Origin: Oreocharis arfaki | Lineage: Eukaryota; Chordata; Aves; Passeriformes; Paramythiidae | Direction of reading: 5' to 3' | NCBI GenBank assembly: GCA_013398015.1 | Contig: VZRR01003262.1 | Coordinates: 151,485 to 215,484, forward strand | Length of the DNA stretch: 64,000 nt | Shown here: positions 13,459 through 23,340 of the stretch, one piece after another | How the letters are laid out: each line of letters opens with the position of its first letter | Numbering within the stretch: the first letter of the stretch is position 1 | Translations under genes and position numbers: made by a program | The notes under the pieces: generated by a model | The model's database searches: none | What the model was told of the DNA's origin: nothing | The model's input: only the letters and a program-made list of their open reading frames with translations

Positions 13459-16400
13459 CTGCATATTCCTAACTCAAGGAGATTCAATTTGTGGACCAAC
13501 CCTCTCTTTGCCTCCAACTCACCAGTTTTAATACCTCTGGTCCTTGAGTTTCACATTTTTTCGAAGGATTAGCCTAAGATATTTTTGAAAATTGACAAAG
13601 AAGAAACGTGGCTTTCAGTCCCTCTGCAAAAGGATTGTTTTTATCATCTGACATTCATGTAAGATGTTCAAGTATCCATAGCTGCTGATACTGCCATGCC
13701 AAGGCCACAAATCCAAAATTCTTGAACATTGCTCTTAATGTTCTAAAATGCTGCCCCACTTACACACAAAAAAACCCCAACATGTCCACTTGATTGCTTT
13801 GCATCTATGAATCATATAAGAGACCAGTCCTTAGCCTCTTGTTCCTGTGGTCCTTCTGGGAAAATGATAACATTTGTACTCTACATTTGTGTCTGCAACA
13901 AAAGTTGGTGTCCACCCACAAACACATCTCTGGGAAATAACCTCATCTGATAATCCAATTCATTTTTCTGGACTAATCTAAAGGTTTATAATCTTCCAAA
14001 CATAATTGTCACTTAAGTTCTTAAATATGTTTGTACAGTTCAGGATTCAGAGGCCTTTATTTGACTTTGAGCAGAGCATTTGTCTTCTGTAACTGTTACT
14101 GCAGCCAGATTTCCCATTCTGGGTACAAAAATCGCACTCTTATAGTGCCCAAATTATCTTTCAGGCCAAATGTGCGGACAATACCACTGTTCAAAGAAGC
14201 CCAGTGCAGTGTCTGTGTGCAGGTCGGGCCTCTCTCTAATCATCCACTCTCTGCCAGAGACATAACACTCACTCTTGTCATACTAATGCTCTTCAGAGAC
14301 AGGGATTTTAAAAGGTTCTGTGCTTCATCAAATCATAGCTGGTTTGACCCATTAACGACAAAATCAAACAACAATTTAGTTCACTCTGTTAATCTCAAAA
14401 TGTGAGGTGCCTGGGTGTATTAGTGACATGCTTTGTTATGTTGCATTAATACGATGTCATCATTATTATAGCTTGAAGTGCTGCAACTTCTGTTCATTTT
14501 AAAACTGCCAAAAAACTGGCATAAACCATAAAGTGGTCATTAGAAGCAGCTCATATGTTTGCTTCAGATTCTTGATGAAGCAGATCACTTGCAGCATTTT
14601 AGGAGCTATAGATGCACTAAAAAATAAAATGAAGGAAAAAGCAGACTAACTTATGCTGTGTTGCCATTTCTTCAAAAAGCAAACTGAGCAAAACAGTGTA
14701 TTTGATTTTCAGCAAAATAGTAAAGCTGTTTCCGTGCATTTAAATAATGCTTTTTTGAAATCTTGTAAATGGCAAACATTAAACAACAAAATTGAATTCA
14801 GTCTCCAGAACATCTGCCAAAATGACCGTAATTTCACACAACCATGGAAATGTATCTTGCTGTATGATTTAATCTCGGAGCCACCTAATGGAGGTTAGCC
14901 AAATTTATTATTTCTTCAGACTATACCTTTTACAAGAGGAAATATATTAAACGTTTGGAAATTTGACTTTTTGTTATGTCTCATCCTACTTTTTTTCCAA
15001 GTATGGCTGATCTTCCTATAATTAAATTGAATTTTAAACAAAAGGCAAATTTTAAAAAGAACCTGTCTCTCATGTCAAAAGTTAAAAGGAATTTAAAAAC
15101 CATTTTAATACAGAGAGTCTTTTAAACTTTCTTCAAGACAAACCCAAGTAATTTCATTACCATATGTGCAAAGAGTTTCTAATGAGATTAACAGAATCTA
15201 ATTTTTCCACTTTTCAATCATTCCCAAGGGAATTTTTAAAGACTTGTCACTTTACAGGAACACCTAAGAAAATAATATCCCTTAGAATTAGCGAGCATCA
15301 CTACCCACTCATCTGAAAATCAATTAGAATATCTTTGCCAAAACTGCAGAGAGGGGCAAAGCTGGTATTATCCTCACTGCTAACTTATACTGACCTGTTT
15401 ATTGCCTGTTGTCTCTTGTATCTTCCAACAAAAAGTTATCCCATTTTCTTTTATCAGCGTAATCCTCCTATGAAAATGTTCCACCCTCATATGATGTCAG
15501 TAGGCATATCAACCAGCATTTGGAAAGGCTGATCAGCAAAATGAGTGGTTCACAATACACTCATCGACTTCAGTTTGCAGAATGTAGAATTGTTTGAAGT
15601 AAAAAGTTCCCCATGCAATTGTTTCTTTAGTTTGGTCTCATTTTCCCTATTCAGAAACACAGGTTCAACGCAGCAAGGGTATGAATTTTCGTCATTTGCT
15701 GGCCCTAAGCGAGCTTTGCTGAAGCAGAAGGGAGCTCTGGTTTGCAGCCGTGGCCTAGGCTCGAATTCTGCCATCCCAAAGGAAAGGTGCGAGCAGAGCA
15801 AAGGAAACCTGAAAAATTTGTGGCGGAAACAGGTCTATTATTCTCTAAGTATAAACATTGTTTTTATGCTGGAGAGCTGGGAGAACAGGACTGATCATAC
15901 GTATGCATGAGAAAAAAAGTATACATGGCATATTTTCCCAAATCTAAATCTTACAAGCTTTTTTTCTCCAAGTTTTATTAATAAAGTGGTTTAAAATACA
16001 GCTGGATGAAAAATCCATTTGCCTTGATAATGAGCAAGCAATCAAAAACTTGCTAAGATTTTAGTAATTTGCTCTCATGCTATTCAACATCACCAGAGCA
16101 CCATCAGACTGTGTGGGCACATTAAACAACGGGGCATCCGGAGGTGTGAGCACAGAAATGCTTTGCACTGGTGTCAGGGTTTGCCTCAATTAGCTGTTGT
16201 TGTCTAAACAGGTCTCTCTGCTCATGTGCATTTGCTTTTTCTCTCAAGATCTGACTGAATGAGTCAAATCACTCTCCACTGAGTCTGTCAGACTGACAGG
16301 GTACAGACGCACAAGGACAACTTCCTATGTCAAGGAAGCGCAAGTGAAAAAACAGACGCATCACATGGGAAGACCCTTATCTAATAATTTCAAAAAGAGA

Positions 16401-17291
16401 AATTAGGACTCAGAGGAATGGTAGACATGTTTCAGGAACTCAGCCTGTTTAGTAATTGGATCAAATTGTATTTGGAAGCAGACTCACTCTTAACTATGTG
16501 CAGCAAGTAGCTGAAGGCAAGTTTCCTCTGTCAAAGCTGATTAAAACAGAATGATTTTCAAACAAAATAGCATATAATGGAGCAATTACATATGAAAATG
16601 AAAGCAAGACATGTGCCAGTAATACTCCCTACAATCATGATAATGGGGATAATGTTTATGAGAAAGTTGTATACATAGGGACAACAATCTGCAAGGCTGA
16701 AAACAGAACGAAGTTGGGAGTAGATAATTTCTTTGAAAAGAGATCTGAGCTAGAAGTAAAATCACTCCTAGCATTCTAGACTTATACAGGGTCTGCATAG
16801 GGATATTGTGTCTTCTGTTCCTCTACCATGGAAAATATGAGAGGAAAACCAGAAGAGATAAATCCCTGCCTTTATTGAGAAAGGTCAAAATGAAAACTTA
16901 AAGCAGAATAGCAGGTGATGTAAGCTGGCATGTACAGCCATAAAGTCGAGAGAATGAATATTTCAACCACCCAGAATGACATAAATATCTAAAGCAGGTA
17001 CTAACAAGTTAATTTTTGAACTTCTAAAATCAAAAGTATTAAACCTTTCTGACAGTTGCCATAAGACAGTTTTTCTAGGCAAAACTTCTCATCAAATTAG
17101 AATCATCTTGGTAAAAAATGTTATTTTCCTCTTACCCCAAGTAAGGAAAGATGAAGCTATATCTCATATTTGGCCTTTTTTGAATGGTTATTTAATAATT
17201 GTCTGGGGACAAGGTCTAACAGAGATCATTTTCCCTTACAATCTGTTTTCTTTCTGTGATTCTCCCTCTTGTTACAAATATATGTTCATAC
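13459..17291. other. Intron-like DNA with an ambiguous coding-like block
   Basis: Mostly non-coding. 15645-15835 is open and CpG-retaining on both strands (listed separately). A plus-strand open stretch at 14031-14405 has no convincing gene structure. Confidence 0.45.
15645..15835. other. CpG-retaining block, open on both strands (possible exon)
   Basis: A GC-richer block with several CpGs stands out from its AT-rich surroundings. On the plus strand it follows a strong acceptor (CATTTTCCCTATTCAG near 15641-15656) and reaches a donor-like CAG|GTCTAT near 15831. On the minus strand it also follows a good acceptor near 15771 and stays open, but has no good donor. Either strand may encode an exon, or it may be an old mobile-element piece. 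I cannot decide. Confidence 0.35.
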
Positions 17292-17404
17292 CTGTGTGTT
17301 TATATGTGTGTACATGCATCCATATGTGGAGAAATATACATACAGCAACATCAGCTTCGTGCCAGAACTGCTGTTCAGACCAGACTGCCTCAGGCTAGGG
17401 TCTC
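17292..17404 (-). CDS. Candidate coding exon, minus strand (weak)
   Basis: 113 nt ending at a very strong donor (ACACAG|GTATGA), with an acceptor at AGTGATGCAG. It is phase 1 in, phase 0 out. The first part (DPSLRQSGLNSSSGTK) looks coding. The last 15 codons come from low-complexity TA/CA-rich DNA, so an earlier donor (TTGCT|GTATGT, phase 2) may be the true end, or the whole exon may be spurious. Included because its phases join both neighbours. Confidence 0.25.
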
Positions 17405-19048
17405 CTGCATCACTTGGTACTTCCACAACAGAATATTTTCCCAGATGAAGACACCAAAGGATATGCAAAATATGTGGTCAAACATCAAGATAACTTCAAC
17501 AGTTCTCAGCACCTATCCCCCAGTCTAAAATTGTCTCCCACAGCCAGGCACTTTCACTGAGAGTGGTCCATATATTCCACATCAGCATCAAGGGCTCTAG
17601 AAATAGGACTGGCATATTCCTACTGTATCTAGGAAGCTGAAAAAACAAATATCTGTAGAGAGTCACATCATTCAGATCCTAGTGGATCTGAGAATGAAAT
17701 AGTGAGTCAGTGCTGTCTGTGAAGGGCCTTTAGGCATATCAAACAAAAAACCCTCATAGATGTGGGACATTTTAATGTTGAAAACTAGGAAGCATGAAAG
17801 TTGAAATGCTGTGGTGGCTTAGCTAGAGACGTTGGAAATCATCGTTTTGAAATCCAGTATCTGTTGTGAGAGTTAGAAATCACTTGGGCATTGCATTAAG
17901 CATGTCATTTAGTACCTAGCATGATTTTTTGATCAATTTCCCTGATTGCACAAAGGAATAATACACCTTTCCTAATGCACTTCAGCTTTGTGTCAATAAA
18001 ATGTTAGAGGTGATGATGCAAACAGATTATGTGACAACTGGGGGTGAATAAACTGAGACTAATACTGCAAGAATTCTTGAAATAGCTTTGTTACACACTT
18101 AAAAGAAGATCTAAGAAAGTAATATCAAACTAAGCACCTAAAAGAAAAGGTGAGGATCTCAACACATAGAGTTATTGCTGGATCCATGGTAATGCACAGT
18201 TCATTTCTTAAGGATCTCAAGGAATTCAGACACATTTGTCTCAGGAGTTGAGACAAGCATTTTCCCAGTTACTGAGGATGAGGAGGAAGAACAGAGAAGA
18301 GAAGTAAGCAGGTCTCTGTTGCAGTTAAAGGGCAATCTAGCAGCTGGGGTGGCAGTACCATCAGTATTTATGGGCAATTAATAGTCTGAGTAGCAAAGGA
18401 CAAGAACGGTTTGAGCATATACCCCAAAACAGAAGAAAACTATGATGGTCTGTAAAGAGCCACCAGAGAAACTGTGATAAAGCAGAGATTCATCCACAGC
18501 AGAATTTTCAAGAGACACCTTCTGCATCAAAAAATGTTCCAGGTTACTTTATTATCAGAAGATCCCTGGGGTTAGTGGGAACATAGCATCTTCACTTTCC
18601 TGATGTCTGAAAGCATAAACATCAAAAGAAAAGAGCACACAAAAGGGAAAGGATAGAGTATGAGAAAAACAGTGGAGGTAGAAGTTTAAAATAGCCAAGT
18701 AAAAAACAGAGGGCTGAATCTGACATGGTATTGTTTTTCTTAGTTGTATTTCCTTTGTAGCTGAAAGCCAGTGAAAGCTTGCAAAAAATGATATTTTCTG
18801 AATTTCAAAGGCATGTGTTGCTACTTTTTGGGTCTGTTGGAATGGCTAAAATAAAATCAGTATGTTTAAATGTGATTAACTGTTCCTTGTCCTTTTCTCA
18901 AAGAGGTAATTCTAATTATTGCAAAGGGAGTCCTGGTTGATTTTCTCTAGGAAAAGTTCTTGCAACTCCAGCTAACATTAAAAAAATATATATTTGCTCC
19001 TCTTTAAAAAGGTGAAAAAGAACAGTTCAATTTGGGGGTTTTTTTTAC

Positions 19049-19082
19049 CTGATTTTATAGGAATCCAAACTGTCCTACCTTG
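19049..19082 (-). CDS. Candidate small coding exon, minus strand
   Basis: 34 nt between an acceptor with a good upstream tract (ending ACACAATTTAG) and a strong donor (AATCAG|GTAAAA). Only one frame is open: 11 codons, QGRTVWIPIKS, phase 0 in and 1 out. It joins 19384-19412 upstream and 17292-17404 downstream in phase. Very short exons arise easily by chance. Confidence 0.3.
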
Positions 19083-19383
19083 CTAAATTGTGTGCAGTAA
19101 GCCAGGGAAATTAGTACCATCACTGGATCCCAGTCTAGTTTCTCAGGCAATACAGATAGCATTTGAGATGAAGCTGTATATTGCCAGTGCTGTCCTGCTC
19201 AGAGGCACGAATTTGGGATTTTTTCCTGTAATCTCATTGAAAACTGCGAAAAATATAAGTAAAGCTTTTTGTACCTGATGAAGAAAGAAAAACCAACAAA
19301 CTGCCTGCAGATCACTTAAAAGGTGTGTTTCTTTTAAAGCAATGTCATCATCAGGAGGAGAGAAGACCAAGCCAGCAAAATAC

Positions 19384-19412
19384 CTCTCGTGGGGACATAA
19401 TTTCAACCAAAA
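19384..19412 (-). CDS. Candidate small coding exon, minus strand
   Basis: 29 nt from an acceptor ending TTGAGATATCAG to a donor CGAGAG|GTATTT. Phase 1 in and 0 out gives LVEIMSPRE. Its entry phase matches the exit of the better supported exon 20229-20385. In another frame the open stretch continues to about 19310 with FWLKLCPHERYF, which would be a rival exon with phase 0 entry. Confidence 0.3.
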
Positions 19413-20044
19413 CTGATATCTCAAGAGAGGCTTCCTTTAAATAAGTATCTGGCAGCCCAGCATCGCCCGCCATGTATGAAGCCTTTATCTAGAAACACAT
19501 ACTTCTACTTTATCTAAATTCAGAGAAGCCTTTGTTATATACCTTTTGTTATGAAAGAGCAAAGCAAATAAAGAAAAGGCAAAAATTTTAATGCCAAGAG
19601 AATCCAAATTAGAAATACTTTTGGAGGAAAAAAGGTATTTCACACACATATTGCCTATAATCTGTCCCAAGTAGTACCTCTTTTGACAGTGAAATTCATC
19701 TTTTTTTCCTATCCTTCCTAATGTTAAAATTTGTTTATTATATTTTATATTTATGTTATTTCTTTAGAGCAAATAGAGTATTTGTTAACTTCAGAAAAAT
19801 CAAACTACAGGGAAAAGCTTGATAGTGACTAAAAATTCAACTATACAGAAAATAGGCAACAGGGCCACTGGAAAGCAAGAGAGTGAATATGCAGTCAAAA
19901 GAATATGAGTTGCTTTTTGTTTTGCAATTCACCTCACAGAGTTCTAGAGAGGATAATTTAAAATATAGTAGGTGGGACGCAGGGATCAAAAGAAAAAAAG
20001 ATTTAATAGAAGATTAATCCCATCCGTCTCTAATCCCTAAACTA

Positions 20045-20082
20045 CAACAGCTTTTTGTTTACCCAACAGCTTTTTGTTTACC
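20045..20082. repeat. Perfect 19-bp tandem duplication
   Basis: CAACAGCTTTTTGTTTACC occurs twice head to tail (20045-20063 and 20064-20082) without a mismatch. Perfect identity implies a recent duplication. Confidence 0.95.
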
Positions 20083-20228
20083 TAACATTTTACATTGCAA
20101 TTTCACTTTTGTAAAATGGGAATGATGACCCTTGGATCCTATCTTTTCTCTCCCTTTTCTGTCCATTTCTTCTCTTCAGAGCGTATACTCTTCAGAGCAA
20201 GGGATATCTTCTGTTGTCATTCACTTAC

Positions 20229-20385
20229 AACACCCAGCATAATTGGTGGCTGGTTTTGGTGCAGGGATTTTGGGACTTTTGCTGCGAACAGGTGTAATGA
20301 GAGAAATGGTGTTTCCCTCACAGACAGGGAGGTCCAGATTGTCAAGCATTGTGATAGTGGGGGCTGGGGTATTGCTGACGCCAAT
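20229..20385 (-). CDS. Probable coding exon, minus strand, Pro/Ser/Lys-rich segment
   Basis: 157 nt between acceptor CAATCATTAATTAG and a consensus donor (GTGTT|GTAAGT), phase 0 in and 1 out. The 52 codons read naturally: NTPAPTITMLDNLDLPV, then CEGNTISLITPV, then the basic/proline tract RSKSPKIPAPKPA. The block is GC-richer than its surroundings. A second frame, entered at an AG 75 bp further 5' (about 20445), is also open to the same donor, so the frame is likely but not certain. Family not recognised. The Pro/Lys tract suggests a flexible linker (inference). Confidence 0.5.
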
Positions 20386-21682
20386 CTAATTAATGATTGA
20401 ACTGTCTGTTTACAGGCACTCGTGGATACGTGTGATAGTGCTGCCTTAATTCTACTGAAACGAGGAAATCTTACAAATCTTATGAGTTTCAAAGGTTAAA
20501 AATTATTTACTCACTGTGTAGGTAGGCCTCTGCAGTGTTCCTGGTCCATAAAAGTGAGTAGTTACAGCCCACTTTGCTAGCAAAAGCCTTCTCACAATAC
20601 CCTATGCCAAAACCTTGACACGCAAATAGTTTCATCTGAGAGAGATGCATAACAAAATTTACAACCAAGTATTTTTAGATAAGTTCTAATCAGCTTTGAA
20701 AATGACTGATACAAAAAATCTGTTGGAAAAACTTAGTGCATTTGAAAAAGAATCCAGGTAGAATTTGGGAATAAAATTTTATGTTAAACGTACATGTAAA
20801 TAGAGAGAGAAAATTAGGTGCTTGTTTATTGGATTTTATTTTGGTAAGAAGTATTTAGGACAAAGTATTTATTAGTCTGTAAGTGATATCATATAGGCAC
20901 TGTTGTCTTATAAGAGAGTTTGAATTGATAAAAAATGCATTATTGCAACAGCTGCATAGAGGATTATTTGCATGCAAAATAATAACCAATATTTGCTTGT
21001 GTTTCAGCTTTACTGCCAAATAATTTATATGGTGATTCATTTTCACAGTTCCACTTCATTAATAGTAAAGAGGAAGATGACTAAAAAAGATCACAGTTCT
21101 GCCTGGAAAATTAGTATTTCATACAAACTGTAGACAAAGGCTGCACAGAAATTCACAGCCTCATTTTTTTTTCAGTGTAATCAGACTTAAGATGCATCTT
21201 GTGTTCTCTTGCCTCCAGTATGATTTGAGTGGAGTGATGATGGATGATAATAAGACAAATTTTGTGAAGTTCAGACTCACGCTGTACCACAAATGATATC
21301 AAATGCACTTAGTAAGATGGCAGCAACAGAGACTTTTCAGACATACTGAAACAAAACAATCTGCAGCATCTTCTAATTTTCAAATGTGAGGGGTCTACAA
21401 GTGATTTTAACAAAAGCTGTTTCCTGTGCCAGAAAGTGTAAAAATATGCATGTCCACATAGAGACTATGAGAATGTAAACTTCTAATAAATATTTTACAC
21501 ATTTTCAGCTATAATATTTGCAAGAATCTTTTTAATTCATTAAAAAAAATAATTACTGAAAAAGAAAGAAATTGACTAATAGATAGGCTTTTGGGGTTTT
21601 TTAGTTGACAAGAAAACAACTACAAGACAGGAAACCTAGCTTTGAGCTGGGCTGACGCTCAAGTTGTCATAATGAAAATCAC

Positions 21683-21722
21683 ATTTTGAGGAGTCAGCAT
21701 GAGAGTATCTGCCTTTGCTGTC
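21683..21722 (-). CDS. Candidate coding exon, minus strand (alternative gene end)
   Basis: The acceptor is excellent (TTTCCTTTTGTGACTTCAG). Entry in phase 2 matches the exit of 22573-22631 and gives TAKADTLMLTPQN. A weak donor (AAAAT|GTGATT) at 21681 would leave phase 0 and join exon 20229-20385. If that donor is not used, the frame runs seven more codons to a TGA at 21659-21661 and this is a terminal exon. A possible ATTAAA signal then follows on the minus strand near 21530-21540. Both outcomes could exist as alternative ends. Confidence 0.4.
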
Positions 21723-22318
21723 CTGAAGTCACAAAAGGAAACAAAAAGACCCAGGACAAAATATGTTTGATGAACCAGAAATGAGTCAGTAGGGGGTGTT
21801 CTGTTATGTATCCACAGAAATAATAGGAGAAATACACTGCCACGAACAGAGCCAGTCAGATTTCCCACAGGTATCATTTCAGGTGCTTTTCAGTGCTCAG
21901 CAGATGTTCTCTTTTACTTCAAAGCATCTCACAGAGATGATGAAGAAAATGTTTATCTTCATGAGCCTTGCAGGTGATGGTCAGAGACCCTCCCTTACAG
22001 GTTCTTTCAGTTTAGTAGAGATTTAGCCTGAAGACCTCTACTTTCTTTCCCAGTCTTGTTTCTAGTGGGACTTGGAGCCTGTATATCATGCAGGAATAAA
22101 GATTATGGGGCAAATCTAAGGATATTGGGCTGCATTATTTTCAAAATAGAGATCACTGCAAAGTTCTGACTCCTGTAGAAATAATAGAATATAAAAAAAA
22201 ATTATAATAAAAATAATAACTGTTATTGTTATTGTTATCATATAGAAATTACAATGAATACCCTCTCTCGATATAGTCCAGTGTGCCATACAAAGTACAA
22301 ATCAAGGCTGATGTGTAA

Positions 22319-22463
22319 GGTTGAACAGAACCACACTGGGGTCATTGATCCAACCTCTCTGTTCAGGCAGGGTCATCAAAGAGCACATTTCACAGGATTG
22401 CATCCAGACAGTTCCTGAATATCTTCAGTGAGGAAGACTCCAAAATCTCTCTGGGCAACCTGT
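22319..22463 (-). mobile_element. CR1 LINE 3' fragment, inverted
   Basis: Read on the minus strand this matches the CR1 3' region: a 'gttgcccagagag' start, the 'tggatgca.tcctgtg' block, 'gtgaccctgcctgaacagagaggttggatc' and the decayed 3' tail. It is 5'-truncated like most CR1 copies and diverged. It lies in sense orientation within the putative intron between 22573 and 21722. Confidence 0.75.
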
Positions 22464-22572
22464 AATCCGGGCAGGTTGGCTGTAATGAGAGATCAAGAGA
22501 TCTAGATGGGCTGATCCTCTCAACAATAATGCCTGAGATAGACAAAAATGATGGATCCTGTCTACAATATAC

Positions 22573-22631
22573 CTAAAAATTTCAACTTCCAAGGCTCCTT
22601 TGCAAAAGATCTGTGCTTGCCTCCAGACTTC
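22573..22631 (-). CDS. Probable coding exon, minus strand
   Basis: 59 nt from acceptor CATCCTTGGTGCAG to donor TTTTTAG|GTATAT, phase 0 in and 2 out. The 19 codons EVWRQAQIFCKGALEVEIF form a plausible amphipathic helix. Entry phase equals the exit of the 404-nt exon 151 bp upstream. Exit phase equals the entry of 21683-21722, which has an excellent acceptor. Two phase agreements with short introns make this a credible exon. Confidence 0.55.
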
Positions 22632-22782
22632 CTGCACCAAGGATGCCCTTAATCAGCCAGAACTCAGGGCCTTGCCATCACTTTACATAAAAGCAGGGAA
22701 AGGATAAGATTTTCACATCACCATGTTGTGAATTTTACCAGCTGACCTCTCAATGAAGATGCTGCCAAATTTCATAGCTTAC

Positions 22783-23186
22783 CTCTTCCAAATAGCCCTC
22801 AGATGTGAGTGGGTCCAGTGAGCCTATCTGCAGTGTGCCAGGAAAAAGGCTTGTGAGATTTAACAGTCCCTTTACTTTTACATCTGCTGGATGATAAACT
22901 GCATAAAAACATGCATCTGGTCTCTGCACTTGTGTTAACAGAGTTTTGTTAGACACTTTATGGTCTAAAAGATAATCCAAGTTTGGAATATAGTAACTTG
23001 GGAAATATTTTATTGGCAGATGAATGACATTTGCAGACTCCTGAAAGTCATAGATCTGGGACTGTTCATGTATCCTGATTTCATTCCCGCTAAAGAGTCT
23101 GATGTCTAACTGCTGCAGGAGGATAAGTGCCTCCTGAGAAAACTGCTGCATCCAGTGCTCACATATGCAGACAAGATTAATTACTT
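22783..23186 (-). CDS. Coding exon, minus strand, unknown helical protein
   Basis: The longest and best supported exon: 404 nt, open in one frame for 134 codons plus a split codon. The acceptor is CTGATGCACAG (modest tract) and the donor a consensus GAAGAG|GTAAGC. Phase 1 in, 0 out. The peptide starts with a hydrophobic/Leu-rich helix-like part (VINLVCICEHWMQQF, then ALILLQQLDIRLF), then GNEIRIHEQSQIYDF, HLPIKYFPSYYIP, two N-x-T sequons (SNKT, LNLT), CFYAVYHPADV and LFPGTLQIGSLDP. Open length well beyond chance, GC composition above its flanks and exact frame joining with 23271-23340 argue for a real gene. I do not recognise the family. A large repeat-helical cytoskeletal or ciliary protein is only a guess. 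Confidence 0.75.
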
Positions 23187-23270
23187 CTGTGCATCAGAGT
23201 CAAGTAACACAGTTAAGCTTTAGTTTAATAGCAGGTGGCAACCTTATTTCTGTTCTTGTTTCTGATTTAC

Positions 23271-23340
23271 CTATGGTTACCAGAGTCTTTCTGTTTAGTA
23301 AAACTATGATTTGGAAGTGGAGTAAGTCCCCCAGCAGGCC
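23271..23340 (-). CDS. Coding exon, minus strand
   Basis: 70 nt from a strong acceptor (TTGGATATTTTTCAG) to a strong donor (ACCATAG|GTAAAT). Phase 0 in, 1 out. Codons read GLLGDLLHFQIIVLL then NRKTLVTI. The leftover G plus AA from the next exon makes a Glu codon, so the reading frame crosses the 84-bp intron unbroken. The segment is strongly hydrophobic and continues the Leu-rich region of the next exon. Confidence 0.7.

Noticed and set aside
14031..14405. 124-codon plus-strand open frame
   Set aside because: No initiation context or consistent exon structure. An internal acceptor/donor pair exists, but nothing joins it, and composition matches its flanks.
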